DNA from: Bradyrhizobium hipponense
GTDB lineage: Bacteria; Pseudomonadota; Alphaproteobacteria; Rhizobiales; Xanthobacteraceae
Reading direction: 5' to 3'
Assembly (NCBI RefSeq): GCF_008123965.1
Contig: NZ_VSTH01000010.1
Span: 1-50,464, forward strand
DNA length: 50,464 nt
Numbering within the stretch: position 1 is the first letter of the stretch; each line of letters opens with the position of its first letter. The notes below the pieces were generated by a model, which was not told the DNA's origin, searched no databases, and was given only the letters and a program-made list of their open reading frames with translations. A program made the translations under genes and the position numbers. This document shows positions 39,618 to 47,307 of this stretch, one piece after another.

Positions 39618-39743
39618 GCCTTAATCCTTTCGTCGCGATGTGCGTTGCGCACTTTCCGCGTGCTCCGGGCTTTGTTACAACGCCGCTCACGCCACTTTCA
39701 AGACATCCGGCTTTGAAGAACAACACGTGGGAGAACCCTTGAG

Positions 39744-40718
39744 ATGATCACTCGCCGTACCGCGCTGGGCCTGCTCGCCGCCAGTCCGCTTGCAGCCACT
39801 CCGCTGTCGAAGGCCTTTGCCGCCGATTACCCGGCCCGGCCGGTTAAATGGGTGGTCGGCTATCCGCCGGGCGGAGCCACCGACATCCTGGCGCGGTTGA
39901 TCGGCCAGCGGCTGTCGGAACGGCTCGGCCAGCAATTCATCATCGAAAACAAACCCGGCGCCGGCAACAATATTGCCACCGAATCCGTCATCAATGCCGA
40001 GCCTGACGGTTACACGCTGCAGCTGGTCAATCCGGCCAACTACATCAACGCTTCGCTCTACACCAACCTCAAGTTCAACTTCGTGCGCGACATCGCGCCG
40101 GTGGCCTCGTTCCAGCGCGTGCCAAACGTGATGACCGTGAACAAGGACGTGCCGGCCAAGACCGTCGCCGAGTTCATCGAGTACGTGAAGTCCAATCCCG
40201 GCAAGGTGAACATGGCCTCGTCGGGCAACGGCACCTCGGTGCATCTGTCCGGCGAGATGTTCATGGCGATGACCGGCTGCAAGATGCAGCACGTGCCCTA
40301 TCGCGGTGCCGCGCCCGCGATCACGGACATGCTCGGCGGCCAGGTGCAGGTGATCTTCGACAACATGCCCTCGATCATCCAGCACATCCGTTCCGGCAGT
40401 CTGCGCGCGCTCGCTGTCACCACCACGCAGCGCTCGGCGCAACTGCCCGACGTGCCGACGGTCGACGAGACCGTGAAGGGCTACGAGGCCAGCGCGCTGT
40501 TCGGCATGAGCGCACCGAAGAACACGCCGAAGGAGATCATCGCCAAGCTCAACAATGAGATCAACACGCTCATGAAGGAGCCGGACATGACCAAGCGCCT
40601 GGTCGAGCTTGGCGGCGAGCCGCGGGTGCAGACGCCCGAGGCGTTCGGTGAGGAGATCAAAGCCGAGACCGAGAAGTGGAAGAAGGTCGTCGACTTCGCC
40701 GGCCTGAAGGTCGAGTAG
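39744..40718 (+). CDS. Tripartite tricarboxylate transporter substrate-binding protein (TctC/Bug family)
   Basis: This 324-residue periplasmic solute-binding protein has a twin-arginine-type start (MITRRTALGLLAASPLAATP) and cleavage after AFA. Family features are the ligand-loop motifs VVGYPPGGATDILAR and ENKPGAGNNIATESVINAEP, and ASSGNGTSVHLSGEMF. It probably binds a carboxylate and works with TctA/TctB membrane proteins, which are not present here; orphan Bug proteins are common in this group. Its transcript ends at the intrinsic terminator at 40742-40768. The ligand is unknown. Confidence 0.9.
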   Translation: MITRRTALGLLAASPLAATPLSKAFAADYPARPVKWVVGYPPGGATDILARLIGQRLSERLGQQFIIENKPGAGNNIATESVINAEPDGYTLQLVNPANYINASLYTNLKFNFVRDIAPVASFQRVPNVMTVNKDVPAKTVAEFIEYVKSNPGKVNMASSGNGTSVHLSGEMFMAMTGCKMQHVPYRGAAPAITDMLGGQVQVIFDNMPSIIQHIRSGSLRALAVTTTQRSAQLPDVPTVDETVKGYEASALFGMSAPKNTPKEIIAKLNNEINTLMKEPDMTKRLVELGGEPRVQTPEAFGEEIKAETEKWKKVVDFAGLKVE

Positions 40719-40741
40719 CGATCTTGTGATCGTTGGGATGG

Positions 40742-40768
40742 AGCCCTGCCGTATGGCAGGGCTTTTTT
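40742..40768 (+). terminator. Rho-independent terminator of the TctC gene
   Basis: The 9-bp stem AGCCCTGCC (40742-40750) pairs with GGCAGGGCT (40755-40763) across a GTAT loop, followed by six T counting the last stem base. It lies 24 bp past the stop codon and 11 bp before the -35 hexamer of the arsR-type gene. Confidence 0.88.
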
Positions 40769-40778
40769 CTTGAGAGGC

Positions 40779-40806
40779 TTGACGCGCTTCCGTTCGAGCC
40801 TATACT
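40779..40806 (+). promoter_or_regulatory. Sigma-70-like promoter of the arsR-type operon
   Basis: The -35 hexamer TTGACG (40779-40784) and the -10 hexamer TATACT (40801-40806) are 16 bp apart. The expected start of transcription falls at about 40812-40814, on or just before the ATG at 40814. The mRNA would therefore be leaderless, consistent with the lack of a ribosome-binding site. Confidence 0.65.
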
Positions 40807-40807
40807 A

Positions 40808-40819
40808 AACCATATGGTT
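40808..40819. promoter_or_regulatory. Operator-like palindrome over the arsR-type start codon
   Basis: AACCATATGGTT is a perfect 12-bp palindrome that spans the start codon and lies just after the -10 hexamer. It is well placed for autorepression by the regulator it precedes. Confidence 0.55.
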
Positions 40820-41278
40820 AAGTATCAAGACGAGATCCTGGACCGGACTTTCGCGGCGCTATCCGATCCGACGAGGCGCGCGCTGCTCGCGCGCCTCGGC
40901 GGAGGGGGCAGCCTGTCCGTGAGCGAACTGGCCGCGCCGTTTCCGATCTCGCTGCCGGCGATCATCAAGCATCTCGACGTGCTCACCGATGCAGGTCTGG
41001 TCGTGCGCGAGAAGACCGGGCGTACGGTCTCCTGCCGGCTTACCGCGCAGCCGATGGAGCAGGCGATGAACTGGCTCAATCGCTACGCGCAGTTCTGGTC
41101 GGACAATCTCGATCGCCTTGCCGCTTTTGTGGAGGAAGACTCATGGCCGACGCCGCCGTCAATGCCGACCCCCGCGCCAACGAACGTCCAACCGAGCGTC
41201 CAAGCCTCACGCTCACGCGCCGGCTCCGTGCGCGGCCGGAAAAAGTCTACGCCGCCTGGACGCAAGCCGAGCAACTGA
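40814..41278 (+). CDS. ArsR-family transcriptional regulator with unusual C-terminal extension
   Basis: This winged-helix regulator has a core of about 110 residues: RTFAALSDPTRRALLARLGG, SVSELAAPFPISLPAIIKHL (recognition helix) and VLTDAGLVVREKTGRTVSCR. The predicted product is 154 residues. Residues from about 111 on (WPTPPSMPTPAPTN then a Ser/Arg-rich tail) are read in a frame that overlaps the next gene by 136 bp. At codon 111 a TGG sits where an ATGA stop/start overlap would be expected, so the tail probably arose by loss of the stop codon. No Cys pair for metal binding is seen. It likely represses the operon it heads. Confidence 0.85.
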   Translation: MVKYQDEILDRTFAALSDPTRRALLARLGGGGSLSVSELAAPFPISLPAIIKHLDVLTDAGLVVREKTGRTVSCRLTAQPMEQAMNWLNRYAQFWSDNLDRLAAFVEEDSWPTPPSMPTPAPTNVQPSVQASRSRAGSVRGRKKSTPPGRKPSN

Positions 41279-41622
41279 TGCAATGGTTCGGCCCGCCGAA
41301 CATGAAGCCGGCCACGCTCAATGCTGAGCTGGATGTCCGCACCGGCGGCCGCTACCGGATCAGCTTCACGCGCGATGACGGCGAATATTTTGAAGCCCGC
41401 GGGGCCTATCGCGAGGTGGTCCCGAACGAGCGGCTGGTCTTCACTTGGGCCTGGCATTCGACACCAGAACGCGAGTCGCTGGTGACGATCACGCTGAAGC
41501 CCGAGGCCGCCGGCACGCTGATGGTGTTCCATCACGCCCAGTTCTTCGACGAGACCGCGCGCGACAACCACCAGCGCGGCTGGACCTCGTTCTTCGACAA
41601 GCTCGACGCCTTCGTCGCCTGA
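41143..41622 (+). CDS. SRPBCC / AHSA1 domain protein
   Basis: This 159-residue protein belongs to the SRPBCC (START-like) fold, with the pattern TLTRRLRARPEKVYAAWTQA, MQWFGPPNMKPATLNAELDV, GGRYRISFTRDDGEYFEARG and VVPNERLVFTWAW. The C-terminal HQRGWTSFFDKLDAFVA is typical for AHSA1-type proteins, which bind hydrophobic ligands. It forms an operon with the ArsR regulator and the DUF899 protein, an arrangement seen widely in proteobacteria. The start has a strong GGAGGAA ribosome-binding site. It is likely translated independently of the overlapping arsR frame. Confidence 0.88.
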   Translation: MADAAVNADPRANERPTERPSLTLTRRLRARPEKVYAAWTQAEQLMQWFGPPNMKPATLNAELDVRTGGRYRISFTRDDGEYFEARGAYREVVPNERLVFTWAWHSTPERESLVTITLKPEAAGTLMVFHHAQFFDETARDNHQRGWTSFFDKLDAFVA

Positions 41623-41643
41623 TCCCTGTCAAAGGAGGATATC

Positions 41644-42381
41644 ATGCAACAACATCAGATCGTCTCGCGCGAGCAATGGATCGCAGCCCGCAAGGCTCAT
41701 CTGGTCCACGAGAAGGAGTTGACACAAGCGCGCGAGCGCCTCGCCGAGGAGCGCCGCGCATTGCCATGGGTCAAGGTCGACAAGGATTACGTCTTTGACG
41801 GGCCGAACGGCAAGGTGACGCTCGGCGATCTCTTTAAGGGGCGCCCTCAGCTCGTCGTCCAGCACGTGATGTTCGCGCCCGATTGGGACGCGGCCTGCAA
41901 GAGCTGCTCGTTCTGGGCCGATGGTTTTGAGCGCATGGTGCCGCATCTGGCCGCGCGCGACACCACCATGGCCGCGGTGTCGCTCGCGCCGGTCGCCAAG
42001 CTCGAAGCCTTCAAGAAGCGGATGGGCTGGAGCTTCGACTGGGTCTCCTCAGGGAGCAACAGTTTCAACCAGGATTATGGCGTGACGTTCTCGCCTGAGC
42101 AAATCGCCACCGGCAAGCCGATGTACAATTTCGGCACCACGCGCATCTATGGTCCCGAGCTGCCCGGCATCAGCGTGTTCTACCGCAACGAGGCCGGCGA
42201 GGTCTTCCACACCTACTCATGCTTCGCCCGCGGCCTCGACATGATGAACGCCGCCTATCAATACCTCGACCTGACGCCGCTCGGCCGTCACGAGGAAGGA
42301 CTGCCCTATCCGATGGATTGGGTCCGCCTGCGGGACGAGTACGAACCGCAGGTGACGAAGGCGTCGTGCTGCCACGGGTGA
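41644..42381 (+). CDS. DUF899 thioredoxin-like protein
   Basis: This 245-residue protein matches the DUF899 (thioredoxin-like) family. It shows WIAARKAHLVHEKELTQARE at the N-terminus, the strand QLVVQHVMFAPDWD with the Cys-containing CKSCSFWADGF motif near 87, and the segments YNFGTTRIYGPELPGISVFY and HTYSCFARGLDMMNAAYQYL. The presence of several Cys (CKSC, SCF, SCCHG end) suggests redox activity, but this is inference. It lies 21 bp after the SRPBCC gene with a perfect AAAGGAGG ribosome-binding site, as the last gene of the operon. Confidence 0.9.
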   Translation: MQQHQIVSREQWIAARKAHLVHEKELTQARERLAEERRALPWVKVDKDYVFDGPNGKVTLGDLFKGRPQLVVQHVMFAPDWDAACKSCSFWADGFERMVPHLAARDTTMAAVSLAPVAKLEAFKKRMGWSFDWVSSGSNSFNQDYGVTFSPEQIATGKPMYNFGTTRIYGPELPGISVFYRNEAGEVFHTYSCFARGLDMMNAAYQYLDLTPLGRHEEGLPYPMDWVRLRDEYEPQVTKASCCHG

Positions 42382-42409
42382 GCTGATGTTGGCGTGAGCA
42401 ATCCATCAC

Positions 42410-42459
42410 CGTCATCCTGAAGTGCCCGAGCGTAGCGGAGGCCTGGAAGGATGACGGGA
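42410..42459. repeat. Short palindromic intergenic element
   Basis: The ends CCGTCATCCTGA and AGGATGACGG form an inverted repeat of about 50 bp, with a GC-rich interior. It sits in the gap between the convergent DUF899 and protease genes. It resembles the small inverted repeats scattered in Bradyrhizobium intergenic DNA. Confidence 0.65.
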
Positions 42460-42477
42460 CTTGTTGCGCAGCCCGCC

Positions 42478-43728
42478 TTAACGCTTCGCGTCCGCTTGCT
42501 CGGTCCCGTTGCACGAGATCAGCATCGTGTAGGGCCGCGCGTTGGCGGCAATGTCGGTGGCCTTCAACTCGATCTTCGGCGCTGCGGTCTGGTAGGGCAC
42601 GACGGAATTATCCAAGAAGTCGCGCAGCGCGCCCGTCTTGATGGCGAAGTTGACGTTTTCGGTCAACTGACCGGTCTCCCTGATCATCCTGAGTGCGTTG
42701 AGCTTGGACACGACGACGCCCGCCACCTGACCGGACATATCGAACAAGGGGCCGCCGCTGTTGCCTGCCTGGATCGCGGCGCTGATTTGGAGGCGTCCAG
42801 TGTGATTGCGGATGCCGCTGAGCGAACTCACGATGCCGGTGGTCACGGTCAGGTCGGAAGTGAGCATTCCGTGGAGCGGATAGCCGATCGCCACGACTGA
42901 ATCACCCGAATGCATCGAGCGATCACGGATTCTTGCAAAATCCTTGAATGTCGCAGTCGTCGGCGCTTGCAGTAGTGCTAGATCATTGGTCGCATCGCTG
43001 GAGACGACCCGCAGCACCATTGCGGCGTCACCGGCGAGATTACCCTTGATATCCCCGACGCAGCCGTCGATCACATGATGATTGGTGACGATATGTCCGT
43101 GGGGGCTGACCACAAAGCCCGTACCGGTGAAGGTTCCGGTTCGTCCCGGCTTGGCCGCGGGCGGCGTGCCTGGCTTGTCACCGGACGCTGCGGGCTTCGC
43201 CGCCACTTTGGTGAAATCGCCGGCCTTGCTCAGGCCATCGGCTTTCACTTTGGCGACGCAATTGGTCAATGCCGCGATCACGGGCCCGGTCGAGGTCAGA
43301 TCGAAATTCAGGACGGTGCGGCCGGCCGTCGCGACCATCAGGCTTGCCTTTTGAAAGGTTCGCACGACGTTGGCCGGCATGATGGCCGTGAGCATGTTCG
43401 GCTGATAGGCGGTCGCAAACAGCCTGGCCTGCTCCTGTCCGTCAAAGATGACGTCGATCGCCGCGTTCTCGCCCTTGTTGAAACGGTAGCCGGGGCTCGC
43501 AAAGGCCAGCGACCACGTGCCGGCAGCATTGTAGCCCACGACGAGGATGACTCCGTTCGCGTAGGGCGTCGTCGCCGCACAATGGGAGAAAGCGCCGGTT
43601 TCATCATTACTGAAGGCGCCGCCGATCCAATTGCCGATATTGACCGAGCCGAACGGCCCCGCCGCGTTCGCTACTCCGACGACGCTCACATGCAACAGAG
43701 CCGCAACGACAAATGATTTAAGCCACAT
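42478..43728 (-). CDS. Secreted trypsin-like serine protease (S1C/HtrA fold, no PDZ)
   Basis: This 416-residue protein has a signal peptide (FVVAALLHVSVVGVANA, cleavage near 22). The N-terminal half (23-195) is of unknown fold with Cys50 and Cys157. A Pro/Ala/Gly-rich linker follows, then a trypsin-like domain with GTGFVVSPHGHIVTNHHV (His218), ATNDLALL (Asp249) and QAGNSGGPLF (Ser324). No PDZ domain follows. It probably acts in the periplasm as a protease or stress sensor. The N-terminal domain may bind a substrate or regulator; this is inference. Confidence 0.88.
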   Translation of the reverse strand: MWLKSFVVAALLHVSVVGVANAAGPFGSVNIGNWIGGAFSNDETGAFSHCAATTPYANGVILVVGYNAAGTWSLAFASPGYRFNKGENAAIDVIFDGQEQARLFATAYQPNMLTAIMPANVVRTFQKASLMVATAGRTVLNFDLTSTGPVIAALTNCVAKVKADGLSKAGDFTKVAAKPAASGDKPGTPPAAKPGRTGTFTGTGFVVSPHGHIVTNHHVIDGCVGDIKGNLAGDAAMVLRVVSSDATNDLALLQAPTTATFKDFARIRDRSMHSGDSVVAIGYPLHGMLTSDLTVTTGIVSSLSGIRNHTGRLQISAAIQAGNSGGPLFDMSGQVAGVVVSKLNALRMIRETGQLTENVNFAIKTGALRDFLDNSVVPYQTAAPKIELKATDIAANARPYTMLISCNGTEQADAKR

Positions 43729-43833
43729 ACCACCCCCCGGGACGCTTTGGGGTCCATCTTATCCGTGGGAGGACGCGGCGCGCAACCGGCAGTTGTTCGT
43801 TCAGGCTCGATCCCGTCAGGGCAACTCTCGGTC

Positions 43834-43861
43834 TTGCCTTTACTTTGCAATCCGATATACT
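43834..43861 (+). promoter_or_regulatory. Promoter of the membrane protein-regulator-uppS operon
   Basis: The -35 hexamer TTGCCT (43834-43839) and the -10 hexamer TATACT (43856-43861) are 16 bp apart. The transcription start is expected near 43868. The -10 overlaps the first base pairs of the operator at 43858-43876. Confidence 0.6.
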
Positions 43862-43876
43862 TTGCAGTACAAAGTA
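43858..43876. promoter_or_regulatory. Operator 1 of the uppS operon
   Basis: TACTTTGCAGTACAAAGTA is a 19-bp near-perfect inverted repeat centred on the predicted transcription start. One half-site (TACTTTGCA) also occurs 17 bp upstream at 43841-43849. The same motif occurs in operator 2 at 44929-44945. Confidence 0.75.
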
Positions 43877-43927
43877 ACAGGGTGGGCGATCCTGAAAGCA
43901 TGGGCGGAGCGGGGCTTGGTGTTGCCA

Positions 43928-44545
43928 ATGCGTGATCTCGACAAGGCACTGGCCGACATCGTGGCGATCCGAAGCCAGATCGCGGCCGGAACCGCGTTCC
44001 GCGGCTACGGCCCGGCGACAATGGCTGCAACCGGCGCGATCGCGCTCGTCACCTCGCTGCTGCAATTTTGGCTGCTCGGCGATCCCACCAGCGAGCCGCT
44101 CGGCTTCTTTCTCGGCTGGTTCATCGCCGCCGCACTTTCCGGCCTGATCATCGGGATCGAGATGCGCGCGCGTTCGCGTCGCCATCATTCCGGTCTCGCC
44201 GATGCCATGATCCACCAGGCGGTCGAACAGTTCCTCCCCGCCGGCGTCGCCGGCGTCCTGCTTGCCGTGGTGATGTGGAAGTTCGCGGCCGAGACGCTGT
44301 GGCTCCTGCCTGGGCTGTGGCAGATCCTGGTGTCGCTCGGCATTTTCGCTTCCGTTCGCTCGCTGCCGCGCACGGTCGCGCTTGCCGGCGCCTGGTATTT
44401 CATTTCGGGCTTTGCGGTTGTGGTGCTGGCAAGCGCGACCCATACGCTGTCGCCATGGACCATGGGCCTGCCCTTCGTGATCGGCCAGTCGGTGATGGCC
44501 GCCATTTTGTATTTCGCGTCCGGAGACAACGATGTCGAAGACTGA
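43928..44545 (+). CDS. Polytopic membrane protein of unknown function (205 aa)
   Basis: This protein starts MRDLDKALADIVAIRSQIA and has about six hydrophobic segments (31-50, 58-76, 104-122, 126-145, 152-172, 178-197). Trp and Gly residues are prominent in the helices (LLPGLWQILVSLGIFASV, GAWYFISGFAVVVLASA). I recognise no family name. It is the first gene of a three-gene operon with the winged-helix regulator (14-bp overlap) and a UppS paralogue. A role in membrane or isoprenoid sensing is inference. The ATG at 43928 has only a distant GGAGCGGGG; a GTG three codons earlier is possible. Confidence 0.72.
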   Translation: MRDLDKALADIVAIRSQIAAGTAFRGYGPATMAATGAIALVTSLLQFWLLGDPTSEPLGFFLGWFIAAALSGLIIGIEMRARSRRHHSGLADAMIHQAVEQFLPAGVAGVLLAVVMWKFAAETLWLLPGLWQILVSLGIFASVRSLPRTVALAGAWYFISGFAVVVLASATHTLSPWTMGLPFVIGQSVMAAILYFASGDNDVED

Positions 44546-44906
44546 CAGCGCGCCGTTTTCCTATCAGGGGCTCGACCGCGTCATTCACGAGAAGGCGAGG
44601 CTCGGGCTTCTGACCTCGCTGATGGCGCATCCGAAAGGGCTGGCGTTCGCCGATCTCAAGCAGCTCTGCGGCCTGACCGACGGCAATCTCAGCCGGCATC
44701 TCGCCGTGCTCCAGGATGCCGGCCTCGTCGAGGTGACCAAGGGCTATGAGGGCAACCGTCCGCACACCACCTGCCGCCTGACCAAGGCCGGCCGCCGCCG
44801 CTTCCTCGACTATCTCGCCGTGCTCGAGCGCCTGGTGCGCGACGCTGCCAAGGCCGCCGGCCGCGAGGCGCCGCCGCTCGGTCGCCTCGGCATGCTCTCG
44901 ACCTGA
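44532..44906 (+). CDS. Winged-helix transcriptional regulator (HTH_34 type)
   Basis: This 124-residue regulator shows the winged-helix fold of the HTH_34 type: DRVIHEKARLGLLTSLMAH, FADLKQLCGLTDGNLSRHLA (recognition helix), VLQDAGLVEVTKGYEGNRPH (wing) and TCRLTKAGRRRFLDYLAVLE. No sensor domain is seen beyond the core. Its gene overlaps the membrane-protein gene by 14 bp, and the uppS gene starts 30 bp later. The matching inverted repeats at 43858-43876 and 44929-44945 are the likely binding sites, giving autorepression plus an extra site on uppS. The inducer is unknown. Confidence 0.88.
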   Translation: MSKTDSAPFSYQGLDRVIHEKARLGLLTSLMAHPKGLAFADLKQLCGLTDGNLSRHLAVLQDAGLVEVTKGYEGNRPHTTCRLTKAGRRRFLDYLAVLERLVRDAAKAAGREAPPLGRLGMLST

Positions 44907-44928
44907 TCGTCCCCCTTTTTGACCGGAG

Positions 44929-44945
44929 ACTTTGCAATGCAAAGT
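44929..44945. promoter_or_regulatory. Operator 2, over the uppS start codon
   Basis: ACTTTGCAATGCAAAGT is a perfect inverted repeat of 17 bp, with the ATG of uppS in its right half. It is the same motif as operator 1. The regulator could block transcription elongation or a local promoter. A GTGACGTCAC palindrome follows at 44944-44953. Confidence 0.75.
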
Positions 44946-45677
44946 GACGTCACGTGCCAGAACGAGAAGCTTCATGTCGGTATCATCATGGACGGCAACG
45001 GCCGATGGGCGACACGCCGCGGCCTGTCGCGCGCGCGCGGCCATGAGGCCGGCGTCGAGGCGATCCGCCGCGTCGTCGAGATCGCACCCAAGCAGGGCGT
45101 CGGCACGCTGACGCTCTACGCCTTTTCCACCGACAATTGGCGCCGGCCCAAGGCTGAGGTCGCCGCGTTGATGACGCTGCTGCGGTTCTATCTCGCGAGC
45201 GAGGTGCAGAGCCTGGTGAAGAACGGCGTGCGCCTCACGGTGATCGGCCGCCGCGACCGTCTGCCTGACGGCATCGCCGCCGCCATCGCGCGCGCCGAAG
45301 CCGCCACCGCTCACGGCAGCACGCTTCATCTGCGCATCGCAGTCGACTATTCCGCGCGCGATGCCATCCTCAATGCCGCGGCGAAAGCGGCGGCGCTCAC
45401 CAGCCTTACCCGCGAGGCCTTCTCGCAGCTCGTCACCGGCGAGGCCGGCCTGCGCGACGTCGACCTCATCATCCGCACCAGCGGCGAAAAACGGCTGTCG
45501 GACTTCCTCTTGTGGGAAGGCGCCTATGCCGAGCTGCACTTCACCGAGCGGATGTGGCCCGAATTCGATGCGAGCGATCTCGCCGAGGCGCTCGCTTCAT
45601 TCCATGGCCGAGAGCGTCGTTTCGGCGGCCTGCAGGCGATCGTCCCGGAGGAGGTGCCGTCGCTCTCACGGGTGTGA
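44937..45677 (+). CDS. uppS: Undecaprenyl diphosphate synthase paralogue (cis-prenyltransferase)
   Basis: This 246-residue cis-prenyltransferase makes the C55 (or related) lipid carrier used in peptidoglycan and polysaccharide synthesis. It shows [18 protein letters not shown] (catalytic Asp and Asn), [30 protein letters not shown] and the C-terminal [20 protein letters not shown]. The start ATG at 44937 has CGGAGA 8 nt upstream; an upstream TTG at 44919 is less likely. The usual genomic home of uppS (frr-uppS-cdsA-dxr) is not here, so this is probably a second, regulated copy. Its operon has a regulator and a membrane protein. Confidence 0.92.
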   Translation: MQSDVTCQNEKLHVGIIMDGNGRWATRRGLSRARGHEAGVEAIRRVVEIAPKQGVGTLTLYAFSTDNWRRPKAEVAALMTLLRFYLASEVQSLVKNGVRLTVIGRRDRLPDGIAAAIARAEAATAHGSTLHLRIAVDYSARDAILNAAAKAAALTSLTREAFSQLVTGEAGLRDVDLIIRTSGEKRLSDFLLWEGAYAELHFTERMWPEFDASDLAEALASFHGRERRFGGLQAIVPEEVPSLSRV

Positions 45678-45848
45678 TGCCTGGCAGCGAGAGGCGCGAA
45701 CGAGCGCTGAAATGCGCGGCTGGCTGCAACAGGCGCCTTTTCGTCGATGTGCCGAAAACTTGAGCAAGCGTGCGGCAGGCTCGAAAACCGCTGCACGTTA
45801 CCGCGGATCGTGCTCTAGTGGCCGTTCGCGACGGGAGTTTTTCGCAAG

Positions 45849-46334
45849 ATGCGCGCAGTTCTGGACTATTGCACCGGCGGAACGGAACGTCGGGTCACGG
45901 CCGGCACGTTCATCATCACCGAGGGTGGTACCACCGGTCACCTCTATGTGCTGATGCAAGGCAAGCTCGAAGTGCTCAAGGGCGAGATGGTGGTCGCAAT
46001 TGTCACGGAGCCCGGCGCGGTGCTCGGTGAGATGTCGGTACTGTTGGGACAGCCGCACACGGCGACGGTGCGGGCCTGCTCCGACTCGGTCGTCTACGAG
46101 TTCGAGGATGCCGCCTCGGTCCTCAAGCGCGAGCCTGAGGTTGCGCTGCTGATCGCGCGCCTGCTGGCGCAGCGGCTTAATGTCGCCAACACCTATCTCG
46201 CCGATCTCAAGCGGCAATATGCCGGCCACGGCACGCATCTGGCGATGGTCGGCGAGGTTCTTCAGAGCATGATCAACCTGCCGCCGCTTGAGGTCTCGCC
46301 AGGCTCGGATCGACAATCCGATCCAAGGATGTAA
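45849..46334 (+). CDS. Cyclic nucleotide-binding domain protein (161 aa)
   Basis: This protein consists of a single CNB (Crp-type sensor) domain. It shows RRVTAGTFIITEGGTTGHLY, VLMQGKLEVLKGEMVVAIV, PGAVLGEMSVLLGQPHTATV and a C-terminal helix region with LLIARLLAQRLNVANTYLAD. No helix-turn-helix domain is present, so it is not a Crp-like regulator itself. It may bind cAMP/cGMP or another ligand and act on a partner. The gene converges with the phosphoesterase gene and overlaps it by 62 bp. Confidence 0.85.
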   Translation: MRAVLDYCTGGTERRVTAGTFIITEGGTTGHLYVLMQGKLEVLKGEMVVAIVTEPGAVLGEMSVLLGQPHTATVRACSDSVVYEFEDAASVLKREPEVALLIARLLAQRLNVANTYLADLKRQYAGHGTHLAMVGEVLQSMINLPPLEVSPGSDRQSDPRM

Positions 46335-47100
46335 GCCAGTCCGGCGCAGCCGCGACCGGCAAAGCGGGTCGCTTCAGCGGCGCGCCGAGATCGATCCACT
46401 GCGCTTCGCCCGCCGCCAGCCAGAATGCTTGCTCCGCCTCGAGATCCAGCACGATATGGGTCGGCGGCCGGCCGGGTTGCAGGCCGGCATTGACGACCCA
46501 GGTTGGCCCCAGCCGGTCGAACCACGAGCCGTCCTTGATGAAGGGCGATTGATGCACATGGCCCGAGATCACCAGCGACGGCTGGTACTGCATGATCCAC
46601 TGCACCAGCTCGACATCGCCGAAGAAGCGCTTGCCGCCCCAGCTCGTCGGCGAATCCGCCGGCGGCGCGTGATGCACCCAGATCCATCGCTGCGGCCGGT
46701 TGAGGGAGGCATCGCGAAGCTGGTCGGTGAGACGCTGCTTGACCAACGGACCGTCCCACCACGGGCAGACCGTGAATAGTGTATCCCCTATGGTGAGGCT
46801 GTCGCCGTCGCAGGCGATCCCGAGCTCTCGCACCTCCGAGATCCAGCGCGAGATCTTCTCGCCTTCCGTATTGCGCTCGTCGAGATCGTGATTGCCGGAG
46901 CAGAGGATGACCCGCGTCCGGGCGGCGAGCAGTGCAAGGTATTTTTTCACCACCACGATCTGCGCGCGAAAATCCACCATCGAGCCGATGTCGAGCGCAT
47001 CGCCGGCGAAAATCACGAGGTCGAATTGCGGCGCCGCGCTGACCAGCCAGTCGAATTGCGGCAGCGAGTAATGCAGGTCGGCAACGACCAGGCAGCGCAT
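46273..47100 (-). CDS. Metallophosphoesterase
   Basis: This 275-residue calcineurin-like phosphoesterase has the metal-binding signature: CLVVADLHYSL (D-x-H), VIFAGDALD (GD), VILCSGNHDLDE (GNHD), WVHHAPP and LVISGHVHQSPF (GHVH). These residues hold a di-metal centre. The substrate could be a nucleotide, phospholipid or cyclic nucleotide. The ATG at 47100 gives the family start (MRCLVVADLHYS); an upstream ATG at 47175 is less likely. The C-terminal end overlaps the cNMP-binding gene by 62 bp on the other strand. Confidence 0.9.
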   Translation of the reverse strand: MRCLVVADLHYSLPQFDWLVSAAPQFDLVIFAGDALDIGSMVDFRAQIVVVKKYLALLAARTRVILCSGNHDLDERNTEGEKISRWISEVRELGIACDGDSLTIGDTLFTVCPWWDGPLVKQRLTDQLRDASLNRPQRWIWVHHAPPADSPTSWGGKRFFGDVELVQWIMQYQPSLVISGHVHQSPFIKDGSWFDRLGPTWVVNAGLQPGRPPTHIVLDLEAEQAFWLAAGEAQWIDLGAPLKRPALPVAAAPDWLTSLDRIVDPSLARPQAAAG

Positions 47101-47307
47101 TGGAAAATCCGTGAGCGAGAGATTGAAAAATATCTGGAAATTACAAAATGCACTAAGCAAGAAGCAGACCAGCATGGCCGCTCCTTGACGTCAATCCGAT
47201 CAGGCAAGCATGCTCCCGCGTGGTCGGACACGCAAGTGCCTGACGCCGCAGGGCTGGACCGGATCATCGAATTCTGATGTCGTGGCGCATCCCCACGCGG
47301 TGATCGC

